22,152 nt of DNA from an uncultured Collinsella sp. GTDB lineage: Bacteria > Actinomycetota > Coriobacteriia > Coriobacteriales > Coriobacteriaceae. Below the pieces are notes generated by a model that was not told the origin of the DNA, searched no databases, and was given only the letters and a program-made list of their open reading frames with translations. Positions 1 to 7,339 of this stretch are shown one piece after another. The stretch spans positions 1 through 22,152 of the forward strand of contig URHQ01000028.1 in assembly GCA_900547655.1 (NCBI GenBank), written 5' to 3'. Position numbers and translations under genes: made by a program. The stretch's first letter is position 1. Each line of letters begins with the position of its first letter.

Positions 1-1
1 G

Positions 2-559
2 GTACAGGCAAAAGCCGAGAAGCAAAATGCCGCCGAGCTTGCCAAGCTTGAGGCCGATAAGGCCGCTGCCGCCGAGAAGCTCTCGGGCGAGGGCGTGAGC
101 GGCAGCAATTCCAGCAGCCAGGCCACCAACACCAACACCACCATCGACACCACGGTAAACAACGCCAATACCGGTAGTTCCGATTACGATTCGTTCATTA
201 ATGAGTGGACAGGCCGCATCGACAATTATCTCGCCGGCTCCCCCATGGCAGGCCAGGGCTACAACTTTGCCGTCGCCGCTTGGAATACCGGTGTCGACCC
301 CCGTTGGTCCCCCGCTATCGCCTGCATCGAGAGCACCAAGGGTGCTTATTGCGCCAATTCCTACAACGCCTGGGGCTGGAGTGCACGTGGCGGCGGTTGG
401 CGCAGCTTTGGCAGCTGGAGCGAGGGCATCTCCGCTCACGTTGCCTATCTGGGCGCCAACTACGGCTCCACCCTTACCCCGGCAGCGGCCAAAAAGTACT
501 GCCCGCCCACGTGGCAGGACTGGTACAACAAAGTCGCCGCCCAGATGAACCGCATCTAA
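2..559 (+). CDS. Cell-wall hydrolase, lysozyme-like C-terminal domain (5' partial)
   Basis: The gene is cut by the window edge. The reading frame is open from base 2, and the first roughly 30 codons are Ala/Glu/Lys-rich in a coiled-coil pattern that runs on without an obvious start, so the GTG at 95 is probably internal. A Ser/Asn/Thr-rich linker of about 35 residues follows. The last roughly 120 residues form a Trp/Gly/Tyr-rich domain with an Ala-Cys-Ile-Glu-Ser motif and an Asn-Ala-Trp-Gly-Trp motif, as in glucosaminidase or lytic-transglycosylase-like folds; the Glu is the likely catalytic residue. The layout (export, coiled coil, linker, muralytic domain) fits a secreted peptidoglycan hydrolase acting in cell separation or wall remodelling. 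The exact bond cleaved cannot be decided, and the signal peptide lies outside the window. A strong hairpin follows the stop. Confidence 0.7.
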   Translation, partial: VQAKAEKQNAAELAKLEADKAAAAEKLSGEGVSGSNSSSQATNTNTTIDTTVNNANTGSSDYDSFINEWTGRIDNYLAGSPMAGQGYNFAVAAWNTGVDPRWSPAIACIESTKGAYCANSYNAWGWSARGGGWRSFGSWSEGISAHVAYLGANYGSTLTPAAAKKYCPPTWQDWYNKVAAQMNRI

Positions 560-570
560 GTGCAACTGCA

Positions 571-598
571 AAGGGCCCCAATGGGGCCCTTTTCTTTT
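571..598. terminator. Bidirectional intrinsic terminator
   Basis: A perfect 9-bp GC-rich stem (571-579 with 583-591) and a three-base loop are followed by a T-rich run on the plus strand. It lies 12 bases after the hydrolase stop and directly beside the stop of the convergent kinase gene, so it probably ends transcription from both sides. Confidence 0.85.
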
Positions 599-2006
599 AG
601 GTGGCGGAAGTATCGACGACGCCGGTCGCATTGGCAACCGCGACTATGACGATCATGCATAGGAGCAGCACACCCAATGCCTTGAGCCAGAGTTTCGCGA
701 GTTTCTTGCCGCGATAGCTGTCGAGCAATGCGAATCGCCGACGAAGACGGCGCTTATCGAGCAGCGCAAAATGCATAAGCACCATAAGGCCATCGACAAA
801 GAAAAAATACTCGATTATGAGAAGCCACGTCGGGTAGCTTTGGTTTGCTCCGGTGGGGTGAAAGACGGCAAAGTGACTTCCGGCAAAGAACACAAGCAGT
901 GAGAAGAAGACGAGCGTATTCCAAATGCGCCCCAGAGACTCCGGAACGCGAGAGAGCAGACCGCATGCAGTGGAGGCGGCAGGCCTAGGAAGCCCTGTGG
1001 GGTTCTGGAGCCCTTGGGGCGTCAACACCGTCTCCGAGGCCGGAGTACGGACAAGCACAGGCGCAGGAGGCCGCACGGGGCGACTTAGATCGTATGCCGC
1101 GCGCGTCGCCCGTCCCAACGCTTCCGCGCTCGCAAAACGCTTGGCCGGGTCGAGCGCCATCGACATGCAGGCGGCATCGGCAAGTGGAGTGGGAATGCCG
1201 CATGCCTCACATTGCTCGCGCATGTCGAGCCCTGGTTTAGGGTCGACTCCCGACAAGCAGAAGAACAACAGAGCGCCAAGTGCGTAGACGTCGCTGCGCA
1301 CACTCGTCTGCCCAAACCCATACTGCTCGGGCGGCGCATAGGGCCGTGTCCCAAACTTGACGGTGTCGGCATCGGCGCCATCGCGCCATACGCGCGCGAT
1401 CCCCAGGTCGATAATCACCAGCGATGAAAATGTCAGGCCGTCATCAGGCGTATAGTTGGCACCTGTCACGATGATATTCGACGGCTTGAGGTCGCGATGG
1501 ATCACCGGCGCCGACGTCTCCCCCGCTATTGCAAAACCGGCGTGGAGCTCGCCCACGGCATCGCATAGGGCAGGATACAATTCACGCGCATAATCGGGGG
1601 TGGCTCCCAGACGGTCCACCAGCGCCCCGAGCGTCTCCCCTTCGATGTATTCCATAACCACGTTGAGCTCGTCGCCCACACGACAACAATCGACGATTCT
1701 GGGCAGGTGCTCAAAACGCCTGCCTGCCCGCTGAGCGGCAAACAGACGCTCGTATGCCCCGCCGATTTGAGCCGAAGCATCGATGCGTTTACGGACAAAG
1801 GGGCCGAGCGAACCACCGCCGGTTCCTTCAAAGTACACGAGCTCGGTTGCTTCAACGGACGAGCGCTTAAGTACACGCTCCACGCGATAGCTGTCGTCGC
1901 GATCGAGCGACGCCAGGTGCTCGGCAAGCGCTGCGGTCAGCTCGTCATCGGAATATGTTGGGCTCTGAGTATCCATAGCCTCCATCATAGCGCAGGGCGC
2001 AGACAC
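597..2006 (-). CDS. Membrane-anchored Ser/Thr protein kinase
   Basis: This is a eukaryotic-type protein kinase domain followed by a membrane region. Residues below count from the GTG at 2006. The ATP lysine is probably K73, after a Gly-rich stretch at 61-68. The catalytic loop HRDLKPSN is at 170-177, the metal motif reads Asp-Leu-Gly (200-202) in place of Asp-Phe-Gly, and APPE is at 224-227 with an activation-segment Gly-Thr-Arg before it. All key catalytic residues are present, so it should be active. A Pro-rich linker (about 309-345) leads to three hydrophobic segments at about 363-383, 394-414 and 440-460. No extracellular PASTA or sensor domain is visible, so the input is unknown. The start is uncertain: ATGs at 1988 and 1976 are alternatives and no start has an ideal ribosome binding site. 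It lies 68 bases after the HTH gene, probably in one transcript. Confidence 0.88.
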   Translation of the reverse strand: MSAPCAMMEAMDTQSPTYSDDELTAALAEHLASLDRDDSYRVERVLKRSSVEATELVYFEGTGGGSLGPFVRKRIDASAQIGGAYERLFAAQRAGRRFEHLPRIVDCCRVGDELNVVMEYIEGETLGALVDRLGATPDYARELYPALCDAVGELHAGFAIAGETSAPVIHRDLKPSNIIVTGANYTPDDGLTFSSLVIIDLGIARVWRDGADADTVKFGTRPYAPPEQYGFGQTSVRSDVYALGALLFFCLSGVDPKPGLDMREQCEACGIPTPLADAACMSMALDPAKRFASAEALGRATRAAYDLSRPVRPPAPVLVRTPASETVLTPQGLQNPTGLPRPAASTACGLLSRVPESLGRIWNTLVFFSLLVFFAGSHFAVFHPTGANQSYPTWLLIIEYFFFVDGLMVLMHFALLDKRRLRRRFALLDSYRGKKLAKLWLKALGVLLLCMIVIVAVANATGVVDTSAT

Positions 2007-2074
2007 CCCATGGCATCCGCGCCCCGTTCGTTTGCATCGTTGTTCGACAGCTCTACCGGCTCAGATATCAGCCG

Positions 2075-2497
2075 CTAACTCACCGTCTCCTCGCCAAAGC
2101 GATACAGTTCCTCGTTGACCTTTTGGAGACTGCACCCGCGATCGATGCAAAAGATGATAATCGCATCGCGGCGGTCCTTGCAGTTAAGGACGCTTACCCC
2201 GGCAGCCGTCAGCGCACGGTTGGTCTCTTTGAGCGTCAGCGCCATCGCAAAGGCAATCTGCAGCACCTTATTGCGGCTCGGATGCCGCGCACCGGTAAAG
2301 ATCTGATAGCCAAAGGTCTCATTGAGATCGGCCATACGAACCACGCGCGAGCGCTCCAAGCCCTTTTCCTGCAGTAGCTGCTTCAGGTAGTTCGAAAGCG
2401 ACGGGGCGGCAAAGTCGTGTTCTTTGATATAGCCATCGATGTTTGGCGCGTCGAGAAGCTCATTGAGCAACTCGTCAGTCAGCTTTTTATCGGGCAT
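2075..2497 (-). CDS. HTH (XRE-like) regulator paired with the kinase
   Basis: A 140-residue protein without signal peptide or membrane segment. Residues about 30-95 have the helix pattern of a lambda-repressor/XRE-like DNA-binding fold, with a conserved Phe-Gly-Tyr-Gln-Ile-Phe-Thr-Gly region at the turn and a helix rich in basic residues. The C-terminal about 35 residues contain two Cys and a Glu-rich helix of unknown role. A strong GGAGGTGA ribosome binding site precedes the ATG at 2497 by about six bases. The gene sits between the FxLYD protein (32-base gap) and the kinase (68-base gap) on the same strand. Small HTH proteins of this type are known to me beside Ser/Thr kinase genes in Firmicutes and Actinobacteria, which suggests that the kinase phosphorylates it or that they share a pathway; this is inference. 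DNA targets are unknown. Confidence 0.7.
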   Translation of the reverse strand: MPDKKLTDELLNELLDAPNIDGYIKEHDFAAPSLSNYLKQLLQEKGLERSRVVRMADLNETFGYQIFTGARHPSRNKVLQIAFAMALTLKETNRALTAAGVSVLNCKDRRDAIIIFCIDRGCSLQKVNEELYRFGEETVS

Positions 2498-2529
2498 ACG
2501 ACTTCACCTCCCCCAGTGCATACAACATG

Positions 2530-2973
2530 CTAGAAACCGCTTACGTCCGAACGCTCCCAACTGGCGACCTGATCGGGAGACACCGTGCCCAGCGCCTCGA
2601 ACTTCCAGGAGCCGCCCGCCTTCAGATGATTGGTGTTTGCAAGAGCCGTTCCAACCTGGTTGCCATCGGCATCATACAGAACATATTCAATCTGAATGTA
2701 GCTCTTTTCCTTGTCCGTGTTATTGGTCAGGGCGCCCGTGATCTTATAGGTAAACTGATTGGAAGTGTCTTCAGCCTCGTCAGCAATGGTATACGGTTCT
2801 TGCGGTTCTTTTTGCTCCTCAGCCTGCTGTGTCGTCTCGGCAGGTTTTGCCGAATCGCTCGCAGACGAATCGGTTGAGTTGCCGCCCATAGAGCCCACGG
2901 CACCGACAATAACCAGCACCACGATGATGCCTAGGACAATCTTACCGATTGGCTTCTTTCCCTCTTTTGCCAT
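2530..2973 (-). CDS. Membrane-anchored FxLYD-domain protein
   Basis: A 147-residue protein. A short basic N-terminus (residues 1-11) and one hydrophobic helix (about 12-28) act as an uncleaved anchor, since no lipobox Cys is present. A Ser/Ala/Glu/Gln-rich linker (about 30-70) follows. The C-terminal domain (about 72-135) has the beta-sandwich pattern of FxLYD domains: Asn-Asn-Thr, alternating hydrophobics, then Leu-Tyr-Asp at 99-101, followed by Asp-Gly-Asn-Gln-Val and a Leu-Lys-Ala-Gly-Gly-Ser-Trp turn. These domains are usually displayed outside the membrane; no enzymatic residues are evident. It is the first gene of a likely operon with the HTH protein and the kinase, so it may be a cell-surface sensor or accessory of that system (inference). 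Its ribosome binding site AGGAAGG lies inside a perfect 14-bp inverted repeat. Confidence 0.78.
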   Translation of the reverse strand: MAKEGKKPIGKIVLGIIVVLVIVGAVGSMGGNSTDSSASDSAKPAETTQQAEEQKEPQEPYTIADEAEDTSNQFTYKITGALTNNTDKEKSYIQIEYVLYDADGNQVGTALANTNHLKAGGSWKFEALGTVSPDQVASWERSDVSGF

Positions 2974-2978
2974 TATTC

Positions 2979-3032
2979 ATCCTTCCTACGATCCGGCTAC
3001 CGTGCCGGCACACAGCACATCGTAGGAAGGAT
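2979..3032 (-). promoter_or_regulatory. 14-bp inverted repeat sequestering the FxLYD gene's ribosome binding site
   Basis: Bases 2979-2992 and 3019-3032 are perfect reverse complements around a 26-base loop that contains a small inner CCGG/CCGG stem (2993-2996 with 3004-3007). In the minus-strand transcript the downstream arm contains AGGAAGG, the ribosome binding site of the FxLYD gene, with six bases to its ATG at 2973. Once folded, the site would be fully base-paired. There is no T-run, so it is not a terminator. Confidence 0.7.
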
Positions 3033-3137
3033 TGAACTTGAATTCATTAGCTGAGAGCTAAGGTTGCGGTAAACGGCCAATGCAGTTATCCAAACGCCGA
3101 GCAAACGCACTTTGCGCGACCGTCTGCTGGCAGCGCA

Positions 3138-3461
3138 TCAACCCACCGTGACGGATTCCCCGGTAAAGGTGCTCACAAGCAACAGGATAAAGAAGGCCAA
3201 ATAGCTGATGCTCAGCAGGTAGGCGATGACCAAAAAGGCAATCCATCCTACATTGGTCTTACCGTCGGCGCGGCGCTGTTCACGACTGCGATAAAGCCAA
3301 ATCGTCACGCCGATGGCAGTGATAAACAGCACGAATGCCGCCGCAGCCAGCCCAGCAAGCACAAACATCACGCCAATGCTTACAGCGATGACCGGAAGCA
3401 GTAGCAAACCGCACCCGCATCCACCCGGACTATATACGGCAGACTGTCGGCGTCGTTCCAT
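3138..3461 (-). CDS. Small membrane protein, unknown function
   Basis: Not recognised as a named family. It is a 107-residue hydrophobic protein. A basic N-terminus (Met-Glu-Arg-Arg-Arg) and a Gly-Gly-Cys-Gly-Cys-Gly stretch lead into about 40 hydrophobic residues, enough for two membrane helices. A charged loop with Arg-Ser-Arg-Glu-Gln-Arg-Arg follows, then a third hydrophobic stretch of about 29 residues near the C-terminus. The ATG at 3461 was chosen because GGAG lies five bases upstream; a GTG at 3467 is also in frame and overlaps the stop of the amidohydrolase. The gene starts two bases after that stop, so it is probably co-transcribed and translationally coupled with it. No transporter or enzyme motif is visible. 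Confidence 0.6.
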   Translation of the reverse strand: MERRRQSAVYSPGGCGCGLLLLPVIAVSIGVMFVLAGLAAAAFVLFITAIGVTIWLYRSREQRRADGKTNVGWIAFLVIAYLLSISYLAFFILLLVSTFTGESVTVG

Positions 3462-3463
3462 CG

Positions 3464-4651
3464 TCACTCCAAGCCAAGCAATCGTTTGTAGACATCGAGG
3501 CCTTTGAGAAGGATTTCCTCGTCGAAGAGCATGCTATCGGTATGCAGAGCGCTTGTGGCATAGGCGGGACAGCCATCCGAATCACTCGGGTTGTCTTGGT
3601 CCTCTGGCATACCCGTGCCCAGCAGGAAAAACACGCCCGGCAGATGGCGTTGATAGAACGCGAAATCCTCGGCGATCAGCAGCGGTTCCTCCACAAGCTG
3701 CAGCCCGGGCAAGGCAGGCGCGACGCTGGCAAACAACTCGGGGTCGTTGTCGACCGGCGGATAGCCCTCGGCAAAGTCGAGATCATACGTGCAGCCCGTT
3801 GCGGCACAGGCATCGTCCAGCACGCGGCGCACGCCTTCGCGCGCCCGGTCGAACATGTCGTCCGTAAACACACGCAGGCTTCCGGCCACATGGGCCTCCC
3901 CCGCCACCGCGTTGCAAACCGTACCGGCCTGCAGCAGACCAAACTTACCGATACAGGGCTCGTCGGTGCCCAGCTCGTCCATCAGTTCGCGCTCGGCAAC
4001 CAAGAACTTGGCAGCCGCCAGCGCCGCATCGTGCGACTCCTCGACCGGAACGCCATAGGTCTTAGCGATATGGATGCTCGTCCCGTGAATATGAATGTGT
4101 GTCTCACTCGAACGCGCCAGCAGCGGACCGGAACAACTCGCCAACGTGCCGGCAGGCAGATCGGGCCACACGTGGAAGCCGAAGATGCGATCCACCCCGT
4201 AGCGCTCGAACACGCCGCTCTCGCACACCGTCTTGGCACCACCAGTCGTCTCCTCGGCCGGCTGAAACACAAAGAGAACGTTGCGCCTAATGGCGCCCGG
4301 CTGCTCGCGAATCATACGGTCGACATACGTCGCGGCGGCAAGTGCCATGGCCATGTGTCCGTCATGTCCGCAAGCGTGCATCTTGCCGGGATGGATCGAG
4401 GCAAAGGCCGCTCCCGTCGCCTCCGCGATGGGCAGCGCATCCATATCGGCGCGAATCGCCGTGGCACGCGCGGCACCAACGCCAGCGTCGAAGAAAGCGC
4501 AGACGCAGCTGGGACACGGATGGGTCACCTCGCAAGCGAGCGGCGCCAACACGCCCTCGATATAGGCAATAGTCTGCGGAAGATCGAAATCGAGCTCCGG
4601 AATGCGATGGAGATCGCGGCGATAGCGACGGAGTTCTTGGAGCTCGGTCAT
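3464..4651 (-). CDS. M20 family (M20D-like) amidohydrolase/metallopeptidase
   Basis: A 395-residue zinc-type amidohydrolase. It has Arg-Arg-Asp-Leu-His-Arg-Ile-Pro-Glu-Leu near the N-terminus, the metal-binding motif HACGHDGH at 92-99, PAEE at 131-134, a His in Gly-Phe-His-Val-Trp-Pro at about 160, and a final His in Ala-Leu-His-Thr-Asp near the C-terminus. This is the ligand set of the M20D subfamily, which covers N-acyl amino acid hydrolases, indole-acetyl-amino-acid hydrolases and N-acetyl-diaminopimelate deacetylase. The ATG at 4651 was chosen over an upstream in-frame ATG at 4735 because AAGGGA precedes it at normal spacing and it matches the usual family start. It is transcribed divergently from the lysine operon, whose DapH makes an N-acetylated intermediate, so N-acetyl-diaminopimelate deacetylase is an attractive but unproven role. 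Confidence 0.85.
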   Translation of the reverse strand: MTELQELRRYRRDLHRIPELDFDLPQTIAYIEGVLAPLACEVTHPCPSCVCAFFDAGVGAARATAIRADMDALPIAEATGAAFASIHPGKMHACGHDGHMAMALAAATYVDRMIREQPGAIRRNVLFVFQPAEETTGGAKTVCESGVFERYGVDRIFGFHVWPDLPAGTLASCSGPLLARSSETHIHIHGTSIHIAKTYGVPVEESHDAALAAAKFLVAERELMDELGTDEPCIGKFGLLQAGTVCNAVAGEAHVAGSLRVFTDDMFDRAREGVRRVLDDACAATGCTYDLDFAEGYPPVDNDPELFASVAPALPGLQLVEEPLLIAEDFAFYQRHLPGVFFLLGTGMPEDQDNPSDSDGCPAYATSALHTDSMLFDEEILLKGLDVYKRLLGLE

Positions 4652-4761
4652 AGAGAATCCCTTCGTGAGGCACATCTGTTGCAACTTATTGTGATACAGG
4701 ATTGTGGCACACATGTTTCCAGCATATTGCTGCATTTTTTAAACGTTATATACGAATACTC

Positions 4762-4790
4762 TTGTTTGGTAAAGTGCAACGTGATAGGGT
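4762..4790 (+). promoter_or_regulatory. Probable sigma-70-type promoter of the lysine operon
   Basis: A -35 like TTGTTT (4762-4767) and a -10 like TAGGGT (4785-4790) are separated by exactly 17 bases. Transcription would start near 4797, a few bases before the first stem of the lysine riboswitch, which supports the call. The -10 is imperfect. Confidence 0.5.
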
Positions 4791-4800
4791 CTTTACCACT

Positions 4801-4959
4801 TGATAGAGGCGCGGGCACGAAGAGCCACGGGCGAGTCGGCAGACTTTGACCCCGTGGGGAGGCGAAACCCGCCGAACTGGGTTTTTCGGGCACGAACAAC
4901 CTGGTGGGCCTGTGGGAAACACCCACAGGACTGTCTGCAGCAATGCGGGAGCGCTATCC
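4801..4959 (+). ncRNA. Lysine riboswitch (L-box)
   Basis: The leader carries the hallmark blocks of the lysine riboswitch in order. GATAGAGGCGC begins at 4802. A GGGGAGGCGAAACCCGCCGAA block lies at about 4856-4876. A long stem (about 4900-4928) contains a CTGTGGG arm pairing with CCCACAG, and the 3' block GCGGGAGCGCTATC ends at 4958. The outer stem P1 pairs GATAG (4802-4806) with CTATC (4954-4958). The class senses lysine and lowers expression of lysine biosynthesis or transport genes when lysine is plentiful. It lies directly upstream of lysA-dapA-dapB-dapH, matching this role. An alternative helix of 12 pairs with one G-U (4952-4963 with 5005-5016) would compete with P1 next to the ribosome binding site, hinting at translational control. 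No clear intrinsic terminator with a T-run is seen before the start codon. Confidence 0.93.
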
Positions 4960-5029
4960 GGACATTGGGTCCACGCTATGCGGATTCGATGCGCAGATGG
5001 CGCCGTCTGGATAGCGAGGTTTACGGGAC

Positions 5030-7339
5030 ATGGCATTGACCCCCAACGAGGCATATGCGGCCAAGCAGCCGTTTGTGGACAAGGAGACACTCGAGCATAT
5101 CGTCGAGCAGTTCCCCACGCCGTTTCATCTATACGACGAGGCGGGCATCCGCCGCAACATGCAAGAAGTACGCGACGCCTTTGCATGGAACCCGGGCTTT
5201 AAGGAATACTTTGCCGTCAAGGCCAATCCCAACCCGGCGCTCATCTCCATTCTCAACGAATACGGCTGCGGCTGCGATTGCTCGAGCTATACCGAGCTCA
5301 TGATCGCCCGCTCACTGGGTATCACGGGACACGACATCATGTTCTCGTCCAACGACACACCGGCTGCCGACTTTGAGCTCGCCGACAAGCTGGGTGCCAT
5401 CGTCAATTTTGACGACATCAGCCACATCGAGTTCTTTGAGCGCGTTGCGGGGCCCATCCCCAAGACGGTCAGCTGCCGCTTTAATCCAGGCGGTCTGTTC
5501 CAGCTCTCCAACGGCATCATGGACAACCCGGGCGACTCCAAATATGGCATGACCACCGAGCAGCTCTTTGAGGCCTTCCGCATGCTCAAGGCCAAGGGCG
5601 CCGAGAATTTTGGCATCCATGCCTTCCTTGCCAGTAACACCGTCACTAACGACTACTATCCCAAGCTCGCACGCATCCTCTTTAAACTTGCCGTGCGCCT
5701 GGAGCGCGAGACCGGCGCACATGTCGCCTTTATCAATCTGTCCGGCGGTGTGGGTATCCCCTACCTGCCCGAGCAGCAGGCTAACGACATTCACGCCATC
5801 GGTGAGGGCGTACACGCAGCCTACGACGAGATTCTGGTCCCCGCCGGCATGGACGATGTGGCGATCTGCACCGAGATGGGTCGCTTTATGATGGGCCCCT
5901 ACGGATGCCTGGTCACCAAGGCCATCCACGAGAAGCAGATCTACAAGGACTATATCGGCGTGGACGCCAGTGCCGTCGATCTGATTCGTCCTGCCATGTA
6001 TGGCGCTTACCACCACATTACGGTGATGGGCCAGCCGGGTGGCGACGACAAGACCACAGCGCCCGTCACGGACACCTACGACATCACGGGCAATCTGTGC
6101 GAGAACAACGACAAGTTCGCCATCGATCGCGAGCTGCCGCATATCGACATGGGCGACCTGCTTGTGATCCACGATACCGGCGCGCATGGCTACTCCATGG
6201 GCTACAACTACAATGGACGCCTGCGCTCCGCTGAGGTCCTGTTGCGCCCCGATGGCTCGGCCGACCTCATCCGCCGCGCCGAGCGCCCGGGCGATTACTT
6301 TGCCACGCTCGACGTGCTGCCGAGCGGCCGAGAGCTGCTGGCCAAGTCGCGCGCCGAAAGTGCCCGCCGTCGCGCCCAAGACGAGCGCCTGGCAGTCGCC
6401 GCCCAATGGAACAAACGCATCCAGATCGCGGACGCGAAGGAGAAGAACATGGACATCCGCAATCTCGAGGGCTCAATCGTCGCCCTCGTCACGCCGTTTA
6501 AAAAGGATGGCAGTGTCGACTTTGACGCACTCGAGCGCCTTATCGATTTCCACCTGCAAAACGGCACCGACGCCATCCTCACCCTGGGCACCACCGGCGA
6601 GAGCGCCACGATGACCGACGACGAGGACAACTCCGTCGTCGCCGCCGTGGTCAAGCATGTTGCAGGACGCGTCCCCGTCATTGCCGGCTCGGGCTCCAAC
6701 TCCACGCAGACCATGCTCACCAAGTCGCTTACTTACCAGGGCCTGGGCGCCGACGGTCTGCTGCTCATCACCCCCTACTACAACAAGTCCAATGAAGAGG
6801 GTATCTATCAGCACTTTAAGACCGTCGCCGATGCCGTGGACATCCCCTGCATCCTGTACAACATCCCCGGCCGCTGCGGCTGCGGTATCAGCGAGCGCAA
6901 CGTAGAGCGCCTGGCCGCGCACCCCAACATCATGGGTATTAAGGAGGCCTCGGGCAACGTCGCCTACGCGGCCAAGATCGCCCACCTGCTGTCAGACGAC
7001 TTCCGCATGTACTCGGGCGAGGACGCGCTTACCGTACCGCTCATGAGCCTGGGTGCTTCGGGCACCATCAGCGTGTGGGCCGATGTGCAGCCGCAGCTCG
7101 TACATGACATGTGCCGCGCTTATCTGGACGGCGACGTAGCGCGCGCCCGCGATATACAGATTGCCGGCCAGCCGCTCATCAATGCCCTCTTTAGTGAGGT
7201 CAACCCCATCCCCGTCAAAGAGGCGCTCGCCCAGATGGGTATGATCGAGGCAAACTACCGCATGCCGCTGTGCCCCATGGCAGACGACACGCGCTCTGCA
7301 CTTACCGATGCTCTGAAGGGGGCTGGTCTGCTTGATTAA
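5030..7339 (+). CDS. lysA-dapA: Fused diaminopimelate decarboxylase and dihydrodipicolinate synthase (LysA-DapA)
   Basis: One uninterrupted 769-residue frame carries two lysine enzymes. Residues 1 to about 430 are a PLP-dependent diaminopimelate decarboxylase (last step, DAP to lysine): PLP lysine in Phe-Ala-Val-Lys-Ala-Asn (K64), Gly-Gly-Val-Gly at 239-242, catalytic Cys-Glu-Asn-Asn-Asp (C357), and Gly-Tyr-Ser-Met-Gly-Tyr-Asn near 387. It is of the variant with His-Ala-Phe-Leu-Ala-Ser-Asn in place of the common His-Ile-Gly-Ser. Residues 431-473 are a charged, helical linker. Residues 474-769 (296 aa) are a full-length DapA: Gly-Thr-Thr-Gly-Glu-Ser (520-525), Tyr-Asn-Ile-Pro-Gly-Arg (611-616) and Schiff-base lysine K639. 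An internal AAGGAG (6437-6442) six bases before the ATG at 6449 could start a separate DapA. The external start at 5030 has GAGG ten bases upstream. It is the first gene after the lysine riboswitch. Confidence 0.9.
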   Translation: MALTPNEAYAAKQPFVDKETLEHIVEQFPTPFHLYDEAGIRRNMQEVRDAFAWNPGFKEYFAVKANPNPALISILNEYGCGCDCSSYTELMIARSLGITGHDIMFSSNDTPAADFELADKLGAIVNFDDISHIEFFERVAGPIPKTVSCRFNPGGLFQLSNGIMDNPGDSKYGMTTEQLFEAFRMLKAKGAENFGIHAFLASNTVTNDYYPKLARILFKLAVRLERETGAHVAFINLSGGVGIPYLPEQQANDIHAIGEGVHAAYDEILVPAGMDDVAICTEMGRFMMGPYGCLVTKAIHEKQIYKDYIGVDASAVDLIRPAMYGAYHHITVMGQPGGDDKTTAPVTDTYDITGNLCENNDKFAIDRELPHIDMGDLLVIHDTGAHGYSMGYNYNGRLRSAEVLLRPDGSADLIRRAERPGDYFATLDVLPSGRELLAKSRAESARRRAQDERLAVAAQWNKRIQIADAKEKNMDIRNLEGSIVALVTPFKKDGSVDFDALERLIDFHLQNGTDAILTLGTTGESATMTDDEDNSVVAAVVKHVAGRVPVIAGSGSNSTQTMLTKSLTYQGLGADGLLLITPYYNKSNEEGIYQHFKTVADAVDIPCILYNIPGRCGCGISERNVERLAAHPNIMGIKEASGNVAYAAKIAHLLSDDFRMYSGEDALTVPLMSLGASGTISVWADVQPQLVHDMCRAYLDGDVARARDIQIAGQPLINALFSEVNPIPVKEALAQMGMIEANYRMPLCPMADDTRSALTDALKGAGLLD
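6437..6451 (+). promoter_or_regulatory. Internal ribosome binding site and start codon of the dapA part
   Basis: AAGGAG at 6437-6442 stands six bases before the in-frame ATG at 6449, which begins Met-Asp-Ile-Arg-Asn-Leu-Glu-Gly-Ser, a normal DapA N-terminus. This looks like a conserved independent start now lying inside a longer frame, so free DapA may be made as well as the fusion. Confidence 0.6.

Noticed and set aside
4652..4735. N-terminal extension of the amidohydrolase to the ATG at 4735
   Set aside because: The extra 28 residues are Cys/Met/Gln-rich, unlike the family, and the ATG at 4651 has a good ribosome binding site.
3542..4849. Long plus-strand open frame opposite the M20 amidohydrolase
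   Set aside because: Arg/His-rich translation with no motifs, opposite a gene with all catalytic residues.
5312..6406. Long open frame on the minus strand opposite lysA
   Set aside because: It mirrors the codon bias of the GC-rich lysA frame, has no ribosome binding site, and its translation is a Val/Gly/Ala/Asp/His-rich string without a family pattern.
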